The position numbers and the translations under genes are program-made. Source: Desulfovibrio sp. UCD-KL4C (GTDB lineage: Bacteria; Desulfobacterota; Desulfovibrionia; Desulfovibrionales; Desulfovibrionaceae). Taken from it: DNA of 64,000 bases. The stretch lies in assembly GCF_006210265.1 (NCBI RefSeq), contig NZ_VCNC01000004.1:1-64000 (forward strand). The letters are read 5' to 3'. The notes under the pieces are model-generated. The model was not told the DNA's origin. It saw only the letters and a program-made list of their open reading frames with translations, and did no database searches. Position 1 is the stretch's first letter, and each line of letters starts with the position of its first letter. Positions 1 to 9,164 of this stretch are shown here, piece by piece.

Positions 1-110
1 TAAATCATAAAGACCTCTGCTTATTTTTTGCTAGCTTTATTAAATCCAAACCTGTTCTAAATATAATAAGGCTACCTGTGGCTGAATAAGCAGAGAATAT
101 CTGGCAGGCC

Positions 111-136
111 GGACATGAATAAGCCGACTCAGGTCC
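111..136 (+). repeat. 26-bp repeat, copy 1 of an inverted pair
   Basis: This stretch is the exact reverse complement of 4537-4562, 4.4 kb away, and similarity continues a few bases into the left flank (GCAGG before the repeat). The unit is itself an imperfect hairpin: GCCGGAC on the left pairs with GTCCGGC on the right in this copy. The two copies bracket four complete genes. Another short inverted match, CTCTGCTTATT at 15-25 against 85-95, lies just upstream. I do not recognise the repeat family. It could be a dispersed intergenic element or a terminator-like structure. Confidence 0.75.
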
Positions 137-275
137 GGCGAGTGAATTTCTCAACACGCATTGATAGTTGTCTGTTAAGCGCAAGGCGTGATATCAGATG
201 TATAAAGCGTGTAGGTTCTTTATATTTTAGATCTTTCAATTGGTTGCATCTAATCTGAGAAGTGAGTCTTAATAT

Positions 276-1217
276 ATGTATTTTCCCGTTGCAGGAATCG
301 AAGTAAATCCACTTATTCCGCCATTGGTGGCCTTTGTTGTTTCGTTTTTTACTTCCATGGGTGGTGTTTCCGGAGCGTTCTTATTGATGCCATTTCAGGT
401 TTCATTTCTTGGCTATACTTCTCCGTCTGTTTCAGCGACGAATCAGCTTTTTAATATTGTTGCAATCCCGTCTGGAGTTTTACGGTATATTCGCGAAGGA
501 CGCATGGTTTGGCCTTTGACTGTGGTGGTCATTGCGGGAACTTTACCGGGTGTGCTTGTCGGAGCGATCATCCGTGTTAAATGGTTACCTGATCCGGCTT
601 CATTTAAGCTTTTCGCTTCAACTGTATTGTTGTGGATCGGAATTAAATTAGTCTTAAATATATTCAAAAAAGGTAAAAGTCCTAATAAATATGCCGAAGA
701 AAAGTTTCAGCAACTAGTTAAAGATTACTCCAGTAAAAGTGAGGATGGTGTAAAGCTGCCGACTGTACGTGTGCTTAAATTTTCAATGACTCGTGTCAGT
801 TATGAATTTTATGGTGAAGTCTACGATTGCTCGACTATGGGGTTGATGTCGCTATCATTGATAGTCGGCGTGGTTGGCGGTATTTACGGCATCGGTGGCG
901 GATCAATCATTGCGCCGTTTTTTGTAACGATATTCGGACTGCCTGTTTATACCGTTGCAGGTGCAGCTCTTATGGGAACTTTTGTTACTTCGGTCGCAGG
1001 AGTTATTTTTTATCAGGCTATTGCTCCTTTTTATCCTGATATGGTTATAGCCCCGGATTGGATGCTGGGGATTCTTTTCGGTATAGGCGGGATGGCGGGT
1101 ATGTATCTTGGCGCACGTTGTCAGAAGTTTTTTCCTGCTAAAATTATCAAGTGGATACTTACAGCCGTTATCTTGTTTACAGCCTTCAAATATATTGCTG
1201 AGTTCTTTTTGAAGTAG
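276..1217 (+). CDS. TauE/SafE family permease (sulfite/organosulfonate exporter family)
   Basis: This is an inner-membrane protein of 313 aa in the TauE/SafE family, whose members export sulfite, sulfoacetate or related anions. Hydrophobic helices fill roughly residues 10-38, 75-130 and 188-312, and a soluble loop of about 55 residues splits the two halves. Each half begins with the glycine-rich family signature: GGVSGAFLLMPF near residue 30 and GIYGIGGGSIIAPFF near residue 205. This gives the usual internal pseudo-symmetry. In a sulfate reducer a sulfur oxyanion is a sensible substrate, but the sequence does not fix it. The gene lies 46 bp before an Fe-S protein and may be cotranscribed with it. 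The ATG at 276 has only a weak ribosome site. Confidence 0.85.
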   Translation: MYFPVAGIEVNPLIPPLVAFVVSFFTSMGGVSGAFLLMPFQVSFLGYTSPSVSATNQLFNIVAIPSGVLRYIREGRMVWPLTVVVIAGTLPGVLVGAIIRVKWLPDPASFKLFASTVLLWIGIKLVLNIFKKGKSPNKYAEEKFQQLVKDYSSKSEDGVKLPTVRVLKFSMTRVSYEFYGEVYDCSTMGLMSLSLIVGVVGGIYGIGGGSIIAPFFVTIFGLPVYTVAGAALMGTFVTSVAGVIFYQAIAPFYPDMVIAPDWMLGILFGIGGMAGMYLGARCQKFFPAKIIKWILTAVILFTAFKYIAEFFLK

Positions 1218-1263
1218 GTCGTTGCCGCTTGCTAACCTATACGTCTCAAGGTAATTCTTTTTC

Positions 1264-2556
1264 ATGGGACATATCATCGGAAAAGATATTTATCGGCAGT
1301 TAGGTAAAAAGGTAGATAACACCACCATTCGCATGCCTTGGTCTGAACCTTTGCATGATCTTTTAAAATCTCTTTATTCACCGGCGCAGGCAGATCTTAT
1401 TGTCCGTATGCCTTATCGCCCTTCAAATCTTTCACGCATCGCAAAAATTACTGGAATTGATCAGAAAAAGCTTCAGCCTATTCTTGAAGAGATGTGTTTT
1501 AAAGGGCTGGTTTGCGATATGTGGGAGAAAGATGAATATCTGTATATGATCAGCCCGTTTGTGATCGGTTTTTTTGAATTCACCATGATGCGCACTGGTG
1601 GGAATCTTGATTCTAAAAAGTGGGCTGAATTATTTCAAAGCTATATGTTCGGGGATAGATCTTTTATTGACGCAAACTTCGGTGACGGTCAGCAAGTTTC
1701 CATCATGCGTGCATTGCCGCATGAAGAAACTATTCGCGATGTAGATCACGTTGAAATCCTTGATTATGAAAAGGCTTCTGCGCTGATTGAGCAACAGGAA
1801 CTGTTTGCTGTAGGACTCTGCTCATGCCGCCATGAGAAAATGCATCTCGGAAAGCAGGGGTGTGATGTAACTCTTGAAACCTGTACTTCTATGGGCGACG
1901 CCGCTCAGTTTTTAATCCGTAATAAGTTTGCCCGTGAGATTCCACGATCTGAAATGTTAGATATTCTGGCCCGTTCTAAAGATATGGGGTTCACTCTTTC
2001 TACGGATAACGTCAAACAGAATGCAGGGTTTATCTGCCATTGCTGCGGGTGTTGTTGCAACCTTATGCAGGGCATCAAATATTCCGGTTATCCTGGAATG
2101 CTTGTTTCGTCATCCTTTATTGCAAAATGTGATCTTGAAAGTTGCAGTGGCTGCGGGCTTTGCGCCAGCGCATGCCCAATTGATGCGATTACTATGGTTG
2201 ACAAAACTGATTCTGCCCCCAATTCTTCTGTAAAAAAGAGAAAATATGCTGAGATTAATCAGAAGCTTTGTCTTGGGTGTGGAGTATGCGCGTTAAAGTG
2301 TAAGACCGGAACGTTGAAAATGGATAAGCGCGAGCAGAAAGTTATTCATCCAGAAGACAGTTTTGAGCGTGTTATCCTGCAATCCCTTGAGCGCGGAACT
2401 CTGCAAAATCTTATTTTTGATAATCCTAACAGTCGCAGCGAATCTTTTATGCGCGCCGTACTTGGAGGGTTTCTTAAACTTTCTTCAGTCAAAAGAGGAC
2501 TTATGAGTGAAACCTTGCGATCTCGTTTTCTCAATACACTCAGAGGTAAAAATTAA
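1264..2556 (+). CDS. Multi-cluster 4Fe-4S ferredoxin-domain protein
   Basis: This 430-aa cytoplasmic protein has no signal peptide and an unusual density of cysteines. Residues 1-100 resemble a winged-helix fold (hydrophobic periodicity, no cysteine clusters). A CSC motif lies at 186-188, with two more Cys about 15 residues on. A cluster C258-H-C-C-G-C-C-C265 follows. Two classical ferredoxin motifs end the protein: C294-x2-C297-x2-C300-x3-C304-P and C336-x2-C339-x2-C342-x3-C346. The C-terminal pair should hold two [4Fe-4S] clusters for electron transfer. The middle Cys block may bind a further cluster or metal. Partner and reaction are unknown. Its position after the TauE-like permease hints at sulfur or redox metabolism, but that is inference. 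Confidence 0.8.
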   Translation: MGHIIGKDIYRQLGKKVDNTTIRMPWSEPLHDLLKSLYSPAQADLIVRMPYRPSNLSRIAKITGIDQKKLQPILEEMCFKGLVCDMWEKDEYLYMISPFVIGFFEFTMMRTGGNLDSKKWAELFQSYMFGDRSFIDANFGDGQQVSIMRALPHEETIRDVDHVEILDYEKASALIEQQELFAVGLCSCRHEKMHLGKQGCDVTLETCTSMGDAAQFLIRNKFAREIPRSEMLDILARSKDMGFTLSTDNVKQNAGFICHCCGCCCNLMQGIKYSGYPGMLVSSSFIAKCDLESCSGCGLCASACPIDAITMVDKTDSAPNSSVKKRKYAEINQKLCLGCGVCALKCKTGTLKMDKREQKVIHPEDSFERVILQSLERGTLQNLIFDNPNSRSESFMRAVLGGFLKLSSVKRGLMSETLRSRFLNTLRGKN

Positions 2557-2692
2557 ATTAAAAAAAAGTACGAAAGGCTTTGCTTTTCAACTTTCGATAT
2601 GCAACATTATGAACTATAGTGAATCTAGTTTTTGAGTTTAGATGTTCAAAATCGAACATAGCATTGTTTTTTCTCTAACTATTTTTCTTTTT

Positions 2693-2720
2693 TTGAATGC
2701 AATGTCTGGCATGCTATGCT
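2693..2720 (+). promoter_or_regulatory. Possible sigma70 promoter for the GAF-gap unit
   Basis: TTGAAT at 2693-2698 and TATGCT at 2715-2720 are separated by 16 bp, about 100 bp before the GAF gene. Each box matches the consensus at four of six positions, so this is a modest candidate. It lies in a 264-bp AT-rich intergenic stretch where no other feature is visible. Confidence 0.3.
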
Positions 2721-2820
2721 AGATTGCTAATAATGAAGTTTGACGTGTTTTAAAGATTGAAGCGCCGCACTATTTTAGTCGGTCTTTTTTAAGAAATTTA
2801 AAACAAGGTAGGTTTGAGAA

Positions 2821-3378
2821 ATGGGTAAAACCAGACTCTACAAAGCGATTTATGAGATTACCAGAGCCATTAACTCAAGTTTGCAGCCTAAGAAGGTTCT
2901 TTCTCAGATAGCTGAGAAGGTTGCTACGGAAATGGAACTGAAAGGCTGCTTTATTCGTTTGCTTGATCGTAGCGGAGAGATCCTATTGGCGGATGCTTCA
3001 TACGGGCTAAGTGAAAGATACGAAAAAAAAGGACCTGTTGAAGTTTCTAAAAGCCGCATTGACCAAGAAGTTTTGAAAGGCGCAATTTTAAGCATTGCAG
3101 ATGTTCGCAACGATGACCGCTTCCAGTACCCTGAAGAAGCAGCACAAGAAGGACTTGTTTCCTTAGTTGTTCTTCCGCTGACTGCTCGTGGTGAAAAGGT
3201 TGTCGGTGTGCTCAGAGTTTATTCCGCTGAAAAACGTGATTTCTCAGAAGATGAACTGGATTTCCTTAAATGCGTTGCAGACCTTTCAGGTCTTGCTTTG
3301 GAAAATGCACGTATGTTCCATGCACTTAAGAGAGCAAGCGAACTCGCTAACGATTACATTTACCGGGTCGACGACTGA
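2821..3378 (+). CDS. Single GAF-domain protein
   Basis: This soluble protein of 185 aa consists of one GAF domain at about residues 15-165, with the typical core [20 protein letters not shown], then a VVLPL strand and an [15 protein letters not shown] segment. It has no attached kinase, GGDEF or phosphodiesterase domain, so it is probably a small-molecule or redox sensor acting on a partner. It ends 26 bp before gap and shares its direction, so the two are probably one transcript. A role in sensing for central carbon metabolism is only inferred from this linkage. The ATG is preceded by an AAGGTAGG-type ribosome site. Confidence 0.75.
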   Translation: MGKTRLYKAIYEITRAINSSLQPKKVLSQIAEKVATEMELKGCFIRLLDRSGEILLADASYGLSERYEKKGPVEVSKSRIDQEVLKGAILSIADVRNDDRFQYPEEAAQEGLVSLVVLPLTARGEKVVGVLRVYSAEKRDFSEDELDFLKCVADLSGLALENARMFHALKRASELANDYIYRVDD

Positions 3379-3404
3379 TCCGTTCCTTCTATGAGGATAT
3401 TAGT

Positions 3405-4424
3405 ATGAGTAAAGTAAGAGTAGGTATTAATGGATTTGGTCGTATTGGCCGTCAGGTCCTTAAAACTATTTGGGAAAGGCATCGTGACACTATTGAAGTG
3501 GTTGCAGTAAACGACCTCTTTGATATTAAAACCAATGCACTTCTTTGTTCCAGAGATACAAATTACGGTAAATTTCCACCTGAAATTACTGTTGATGATA
3601 ACATCATGCAGGTTGGTGAAGATTTTACCATTAAGAACTTTGCAGAGCGTGATCCTCGCAAAATCCCTTGGGGAGATTGCGGCGTAGACGTTGTTGTTGA
3701 GTGTACCGGTATTTTCAGAACCGGAGAAAAAGCCGCTCAGCATCTGGAAGGCGGGGCAAAGAAAGTTGTTATTTCAGCTCCTGCATCCGGTGAAGATATC
3801 ACAGTCGTTATGGGTGTTAACCATAAAGACTATGATCCTATCAAACATAATATTATTTCAAATGCATCTTGTACAACCAACTGCCTTGCACCGATTGTAA
3901 AAGTTATGCATGACACATTCGGCATTGAAAAAGGTGTTATGACCACCGTTCATGCTTACACAAATGATCAGCGTATCCTTGATCAGCCGCATAAGGACCT
4001 TAGACGTGCCCGTGCTGCTGCATGTAATATGATTCCTACCTCCACAGGAGCTGCTAAGGCTGTTGCCTTGGTTATTCCTGCAATGAAAGGTAAGTTTGAA
4101 GGGTACTCCGTACGTGTTCCTACACCGACAGTTTCTCTTGTAGACTTTGTTGCTGTATTGAAGAAGGATACTACAACTGAAGAGCTCAAAGCAGTGCTCA
4201 AGAGTGCCTCTGAGGGCGAACTTAAAGGGATTCTAGGATTTTCCGAAGATCCGCTTGTTTCTTCTGACTACCTTGCTGATCCTCGTTCCAGTATTGTGGA
4301 AGCTGATTTCACAGTTGTTCAGGGTGGAAACCTTGCTAAAGTATACTCATGGTATGATAACGAGTGGGGTTATTCCTGCCGCGTTGCCGACCTGATTGAC
4401 TACATCTCTAAGTGCGGACTGTAA
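3405..4424 (+). CDS. gap: Glyceraldehyde-3-phosphate dehydrogenase, type I
   Basis: This enzyme catalyses reversible oxidative phosphorylation of glyceraldehyde 3-phosphate to 1,3-bisphosphoglycerate in the cytoplasm (glycolysis and gluconeogenesis). The 339-aa length is normal. The N-terminal NAD-binding motif [11 protein letters not shown] lies at residues 8-18. The active-site signature [12 protein letters not shown] places the nucleophile at C156. The substrate-binding [15 protein letters not shown] segment is at the C-terminus. The gene is last in a two-gene unit with the GAF protein and is followed by a strong intrinsic terminator. Confidence 0.97.
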   Translation: MSKVRVGINGFGRIGRQVLKTIWERHRDTIEVVAVNDLFDIKTNALLCSRDTNYGKFPPEITVDDNIMQVGEDFTIKNFAERDPRKIPWGDCGVDVVVECTGIFRTGEKAAQHLEGGAKKVVISAPASGEDITVVMGVNHKDYDPIKHNIISNASCTTNCLAPIVKVMHDTFGIEKGVMTTVHAYTNDQRILDQPHKDLRRARAAACNMIPTSTGAAKAVALVIPAMKGKFEGYSVRVPTPTVSLVDFVAVLKKDTTTEELKAVLKSASEGELKGILGFSEDPLVSSDYLADPRSSIVEADFTVVQGGNLAKVYSWYDNEWGYSCRVADLIDYISKCGL

Positions 4425-4457
4425 AAAGTAAGTACTGCTAAAGAAAGTTTATTAAAG

Positions 4458-4493
4458 AATCCCGTTGAAGTTCGCTTCAACGGGATTTTTTTG
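4458..4493 (+). terminator. Intrinsic terminator of gap
   Basis: A perfect 13-bp stem (4458-4470 with 4475-4487) encloses a TTCG tetraloop and is followed by a T-run, 34 bp after the gap stop codon. Confidence 0.95.
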
Positions 4494-4536
4494 CTTTTTA
4501 TAAATTAAAAGATTTTTTCCTAAAACATCACCATCT

Positions 4537-4562
4537 GGACCTGAGTCGGCTTATTCATGTCC
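4537..4562 (-). repeat. 26-bp repeat, copy 2 of an inverted pair
   Basis: This stretch is identical to 111-136 on the opposite strand. It lies between the gap terminator and the orphan virion-like gene. In this copy the internal hairpin is shorter (GGACCTG against CATGTCC, one mismatch). Confidence 0.75.
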
Positions 4563-4633
4563 GCCCTGCACGTTATTTTTCTCTCTCAACAGAGGTTTTC
4601 TTAATAATTAAAATGTTAACAGGAGAGGAATAA

Positions 4634-6178
4634 GTGCCTAAAATTTCAGCAGGTGGCATGGGTAAATTTTCAGCGGAGCAGGGGCGAAGTGATATTCTGG
4701 GACCGGATGGCAGATCAAGCAGTGTAAGCCCTGAAGTTGAGTTGCTACTTAGCAAGAAGGATATAGCTCCTGAGCTTATAAGGCGTGCTCATGATCGTCA
4801 GGATGAAGAACGGGACCTGCGTGTGCTGGATGCGTATAATTCATTTGAGACAGGATTACAGGATATTTTAAATTCACCGAAAACGGGAGTTATGCAGCAG
4901 CAGACAGAAGCGGCGCAAAACGCAACCAATGAAGTGAATGATTATTTTTCAGTAGAAGGCGGAAAGCTTCTAGATAGTTTACCGGATGACGAAGCACGTT
5001 CAAGGCTGACTGTTCTTTTGAATTCACGCAGGAAAACAGCAATTAGCCTTGTTGCTCAGCATCAGAGTCAGGAATATCAAAACTGGAAGGATAAAACTGC
5101 GCGCGACACTATTGATTCCGTGCTTAATTCAGTAAACCTCAGTCCTGATTTTGCAACTCTTGCACATGGTGAGAACCTTTTGGAAGGTGCTGTTTTGAGG
5201 CTTTATCGTGGCAGTGATCCTGAAGTTTTGAACCATCGTTTAAGCAGTGCAAAGCAGGCGATGTTTGCCGGAGCAATTGAATCTATCGGTAGTAAAGACC
5301 CAATTTCAGCTTTAATAGTCGTAAATAGCTGGCAGGATCGTTTTTCAGGTGAAGCTTATGCACAGCTTGTGGAAAAACTTAAGCCATTAGCTTGGAACCA
5401 GAATCTAAAGCAAGAATATACTTCGTTAAGGGGGCTATCTGAAGAAGAAATTGCTGCAAATATAGAAGATATTATTGATCCTGCAATGCAACAGGAATTG
5501 TTAGAAATGCTACGCGCGGATAAACTTCAGCAGGCATCGATGGCTAAGAAAGCAGAAGATGAAAATCTCAGCACCTTAAATCGTAATCTTTTTCAGCAAT
5601 ATAGTGGTGGAAATTTAACTCCTGAAGTTATAACTGATTCAGGTTTACCTGTACAATTTAGACAACTATGGCGTCGTGTTATTGAGCGCGAAGATAAAAT
5701 GGGAGAAGATGGACCGTTTATAGCTGCTGTTGACGGGATTACTTCACGTACAATAACCGTTGAATATCAAATATATTCACTGATGGCTGTAGGCCTTGGA
5801 GCCGGGGATGCCTCTATGCTCGTAACTTTGTTTGGTGTGCGGGATAACCCGCAGGCCAAACTCATTGTAAATTGCTTGAAAGATCTTGCAGAGGCTAATC
5901 AGATGGCTGGGGGGGAAGTAGAAGATTATGCAGCTGCTATTCGTGACTTGCTTAACCGTGTTATGTATCTTTTACAGAAGGGTGAAGTTTTTAGTATTAC
6001 AGCAATTCGTAATGAGGTTAGAGACGATTACTTTGGAAAGGATCAACAATTTTCTAAGGAATCTGATACCGATAAGACTGATGAGTATGGGATAAATGAA
6101 GATGCCATTGAAATAAGCGAAGGAAGCAAAGCAGACTTGAACAGTGGTAAAGCGGATAAAATTAAAACCGAACGTTAA
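4634..6178 (+). CDS. Orphan phage internal-virion-like helical protein
   Basis: This 514-aa protein starts at GTG, with AGGAGAGG just upstream. It has no signal peptide or membrane helix and is almost wholly alpha-helical and charged. The order of landmarks resembles internal virion or ejection proteins of podovirus-like phages: a G/S-rich N-terminus, then RVLDAYNSFETGL, a long helix with RRKTAISLVAQHQSQEY and WKDKTARDTI, then a DPEV...A...A.E.I...DP.SAL repeat-like block up to LKPLAW near residue 255. The tail (about 480-514) is acidic and Ser/Lys-rich. No capsid, tail or integrase gene is nearby, and the gene is isolated between two terminators. The phage assignment rests on my memory of the family pattern, not on a search. 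A bacterial secretion or scaffold role is an alternative. Confidence 0.5.
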   Translation: MPKISAGGMGKFSAEQGRSDILGPDGRSSSVSPEVELLLSKKDIAPELIRRAHDRQDEERDLRVLDAYNSFETGLQDILNSPKTGVMQQQTEAAQNATNEVNDYFSVEGGKLLDSLPDDEARSRLTVLLNSRRKTAISLVAQHQSQEYQNWKDKTARDTIDSVLNSVNLSPDFATLAHGENLLEGAVLRLYRGSDPEVLNHRLSSAKQAMFAGAIESIGSKDPISALIVVNSWQDRFSGEAYAQLVEKLKPLAWNQNLKQEYTSLRGLSEEEIAANIEDIIDPAMQQELLEMLRADKLQQASMAKKAEDENLSTLNRNLFQQYSGGNLTPEVITDSGLPVQFRQLWRRVIEREDKMGEDGPFIAAVDGITSRTITVEYQIYSLMAVGLGAGDASMLVTLFGVRDNPQAKLIVNCLKDLAEANQMAGGEVEDYAAAIRDLLNRVMYLLQKGEVFSITAIRNEVRDDYFGKDQQFSKESDTDKTDEYGINEDAIEISEGSKADLNSGKADKIKTER

Positions 6179-6185
6179 TCGATAA

Positions 6186-6215
6186 AAAGAGCACCTCTTC
6201 GCGGGGGTGCTCTTT
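6186..6215. terminator. Bidirectional terminator
   Basis: A 10-bp stem, AAAGAGCACC at 6186-6195 with GGTGCTCTTT at 6206-6215, sits between convergent genes. The minus-strand reading is followed by five Ts, so it can serve both the virion-like gene and the reductase. Confidence 0.85.
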
Positions 6216-6304
6216 GAAAAACTGTTTATACAAAGTAGTGTAAAGGTGATTCTACATTTATTAGCATGCGCGAAGATATGCTTGGGCAGTAGCTAAAAAG
6301 TCAT

Positions 6305-7975
6305 TTACCAGATATTTTTATCAGTTTTATGTTCTTCAGTATAAATGCGGCTGAAGTCTTCGAATGCCGCTAAAGCAGCCGTTGCACCTTGTCCTGTTGC
6401 AGTAATAATCTGGCGAACTCCACCTGTTACATCCCCTGCAGCGTAAACCCTTTCGAGGTTAGTTCGCTGAGAGTTGTCTACTTCTATGAAGCCGTCATCG
6501 CGTAATTTAACACCTATTTTTTGTGCAAGAGCTGTATTTGGAGTTTGGCCTATTGCAACGAAAACGCCGTCTGTTTCTTTTTTAAATTCAGAGCCGTCTT
6601 TTATATTTTTAATTTTTGCGCCAATAACTTGATCCTCTCCTAGTATTTCCGTGACAATGCAATTCCATATAACTTTGATTCCTTCATGTTCCACAGCGTC
6701 TCGCAATATTTTTTCAGCCCTGAAAGAATCACCACGATGGACGATGGTTACATCAGCATCAAGTTTTTTTAGGTGGAGAGCATCTGTCAGGGCAGTATTT
6801 CCTCCACCGACGATGATAACTTTTCCGTTACGATAAAAATTTCCGTCACACATGGCGCAATAGCTAACTCCATGGCCGTAGAATTTGCTTTCACCGAGAA
6901 CTTCAAGCATGCGTACTTTTACCCCAGTTGCAAGCATGAGACCTTTCGCGTGGTAAATTACTTTATCAGTAACAATTTTGATTAGTTCGCCATATTCAAT
7001 ATCTAAAATTTCAACAAATTGGTTTATTTCCGTATATTCACGTGCATGAGCACTTAGTATTTCAACAAGGTCAAACCCTTGAATGCTTGCAAAACCTGGA
7101 TAGTTTTCAATTTTTGGAGTCAAGGCGACTTGACCGCCAATTCCTTGTTTGTCGAGGATTACGCAATCTAATCCGCTTCTTTTAGCGTATATTCCGGCAC
7201 TCATCCCTGCTGGGCCAGACCCAACAATTACCAGATCAATATTGATTTCATTTTTTTCTTGTTTAGATTCATCTGCATTTTCGCGTTTTTCTTTAACAAT
7301 GTCATCAAACGGCTTAAGAAAAAGCAGCTGAGTCATGAACTTTTCTTCAGCTTCAAGGCCTATGAAGGAAATTTCGTCATTAAAATCAGTATGTGGTACT
7401 GATCCAACCTTGTATTTTTCAGCTAAATCTGTGTTTTCCATGGTTGATACGCACCATGCAGAGACTTTATCCGGTTTGGCCACAGCTGCTTTGAATGCGT
7501 TGATAGCCTGACCCGGGCAGTAGGGGCAGGCAGGGCTGGTAAATACTTTAATTCGGCGATTTGAATCCAGCTTGGCCAGAATTTCTTTTGTACTATCTAA
7601 AATTATAGATGTCCCTAGTGAAGCAAGGTGGAGTGATTCAATAAGAGCTCTGCCTTCTTCACCAGCCGGAGCTCCTAAAAATCTGATATCATATAATTCT
7701 GGAGAGATCAGGATTGTCGGAGTTGTTTCCACACTGCGTCTGCGTGCCATTTCAGAATCAAGAGAATATTCATGCAGTTCAACCTTCTCAGAAAAAAGAT
7801 TAAGAGCACGGCAAAGATCAAGAGTAAATTTGTTGTAATCATCATGAAGCCCTTTTTGAGTGTAAACTTCAATTGAAACAACTTTATCAAAGTTGGAGAA
7901 TAGTTTTGTTAAATAGTCACGGCTTTCTTTGGGAATATAATTACGATATTTATCTTCAGCAGTAAGTGCGGTCAT
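6305..7975 (-). CDS. AhpF-like thioredoxin-domain / thioredoxin reductase fusion
   Basis: This 556-aa flavoprotein passes electrons from NAD(P)H through FAD to a disulfide on its own N-terminal module. Residues 1-125 form a first thioredoxin fold without a CxxC. Residues 140-225 form a second with the redox motif C150-P-Y-C153 and a cis-Pro region GSVPHTDF. From about 245 the thioredoxin reductase part begins, with the FAD motif GSGPAG at 252-257, redox centre C373-A-M-C376-DG and the NAD(P)H motif VGGGNTAL near 390. This layout is that of AhpF or of a protein disulfide oxidoreductase fused to TrxB. No ahpC lies beside it, so the acceptor may be a separate peroxiredoxin or general protein disulfides. 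The gene stands alone and ends at a shared terminator. Confidence 0.9.
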   Translation of the reverse strand: MTALTAEDKYRNYIPKESRDYLTKLFSNFDKVVSIEVYTQKGLHDDYNKFTLDLCRALNLFSEKVELHEYSLDSEMARRRSVETTPTILISPELYDIRFLGAPAGEEGRALIESLHLASLGTSIILDSTKEILAKLDSNRRIKVFTSPACPYCPGQAINAFKAAVAKPDKVSAWCVSTMENTDLAEKYKVGSVPHTDFNDEISFIGLEAEEKFMTQLLFLKPFDDIVKEKRENADESKQEKNEINIDLVIVGSGPAGMSAGIYAKRSGLDCVILDKQGIGGQVALTPKIENYPGFASIQGFDLVEILSAHAREYTEINQFVEILDIEYGELIKIVTDKVIYHAKGLMLATGVKVRMLEVLGESKFYGHGVSYCAMCDGNFYRNGKVIIVGGGNTALTDALHLKKLDADVTIVHRGDSFRAEKILRDAVEHEGIKVIWNCIVTEILGEDQVIGAKIKNIKDGSEFKKETDGVFVAIGQTPNTALAQKIGVKLRDDGFIEVDNSQRTNLERVYAAGDVTGGVRQIITATGQGATAALAAFEDFSRIYTEEHKTDKNIW

Positions 7976-8123
7976 ATTCGTCTCCTGTTACTTTTATTTA
8001 TACTAACCCATTGAATCCGTTTCTGAAAGAAATAATCAATGAATTATATTTAGCTAGGTAGTTAGCATGTAAAAGCTATTAACAGGAATCATTGCTAATA
8101 AGAAGTATAAATATTAAATAATA

Positions 8124-9164
8124 TTATACTTTTTTGGTATAAATCTCAAAATGCTTCCCTTCCGTGAAGCTACAGATTTCGGGTGTAATTTTGAAATGCG
8201 CATAGAGTGGTTTAAGCGCGCCTTTATGCCCCCAGAATTCTCCGGAGTATTTTGAAGGAATAACAATTTTGTGTAGTTCTGAATCTAAAGAGGCTAAATT
8301 TATTAAAATATATAAATATAAGGTCTTAGAGCGTATGATTTGTCCAAGAGCTGGGTGTGTTGGGCCTGCTACAATATTATTTTGGAATCCTTCTTCGGAA
8401 GCAACGCCGACTCTAATGACATGAATATTATGAGTCCAAAGTCTCAGTAGAGCCCTAGGTAATTCTTCTTCTGTTTTTTTCAAACTCCAAGGTTCGTATT
8501 TACCTGCGTTGTAAAGTTTTTCGAGTGCTGTACCTTTTACAGTGAGGCAGGGATAAATCCTTACAGCATCTGGGCAGAGAGAAATAGTTTTATCAATATC
8601 AGTTTGAAACTCACCATCTTTGGAACCAGGCAAGCCCGGCAAAAGTTGAATGCCAAGGGAAAGACCGGCTTTTTTGACCGTTTCACATGCTTTAATAGCC
8701 GTCTCAGGGGTGTAGTTTCTTCCTGATCTCTTTAGCGTGTGCGCTGAAAAACATTGAATGCCGAGCTCAACCATATCAAGTCCGCATTCAGAAAGTTTTT
8801 TGAGACTATCAAAATCGATGCAATCCGGTCTGGTGGAGCATCTTATTTTTGTGATGAAACCTTTTTCTTTAAGTTTTTTAGCTGCTGTTAAAAATTTAAT
8901 CTGCCATTCCATAGGAAGAGCAGTAAAAGTGCCGCCGAAAAAAGCCAATTCGAGAGGTTTACGGTTTGAATTTGAAAAAAAAGCGGGTATTTCTTCGGTA
9001 ATAGCTTGATATATTTTGTTTAATCCCTTAGCGGCTGTTCCAGTTTGTCTTTCCTGTGAGCAGTATACGCAACGTGACGGGCACCCCATAAACGGCATAA
9101 AGATAGGCCAGATACGGGTTTTCGGGCGGCTCGGCTCGGGGTGTTTGAGGCGAAGACAATTCAT
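8124..9164 (-). CDS. Radical SAM protein, Elp3-like family
   Basis: This 346-aa cytoplasmic enzyme has the radical SAM cluster motif C28-x3-C32-x2-C35 within MPFMGCPSRCVYCSQ, followed by AFFGGTFTALP (the GGE-like SAM-binding strand). Mid-protein segments MVELGIQCFSAHTLKRSGR and LGIQLLPGLPG are typical of the Elp3/YhcC-like branch. It should reductively cleave SAM to start radical chemistry, probably on RNA or a small metabolite. No acetyltransferase domain follows the barrel, so it is not a full Elp3. The gene is monocistronic and divergent from the HIT gene. The substrate cannot be read from the sequence. Confidence 0.85.
   Translation of the reverse strand: MNCLRLKHPEPSRPKTRIWPIFMPFMGCPSRCVYCSQERQTGTAAKGLNKIYQAITEEIPAFFSNSNRKPLELAFFGGTFTALPMEWQIKFLTAAKKLKEKGFITKIRCSTRPDCIDFDSLKKLSECGLDMVELGIQCFSAHTLKRSGRNYTPETAIKACETVKKAGLSLGIQLLPGLPGSKDGEFQTDIDKTISLCPDAVRIYPCLTVKGTALEKLYNAGKYEPWSLKKTEEELPRALLRLWTHNIHVIRVGVASEEGFQNNIVAGPTHPALGQIIRSKTLYLYILINLASLDSELHKIVIPSKYSGEFWGHKGALKPLYAHFKITPEICSFTEGKHFEIYTKKV

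Noticed and set aside
4634-6178. Type III secretion regulator (YopN/HrpJ-like)
   Set aside because: Length and helicity fit loosely, but no secretion genes are near and the repeat pattern is closer to phage virion proteins.
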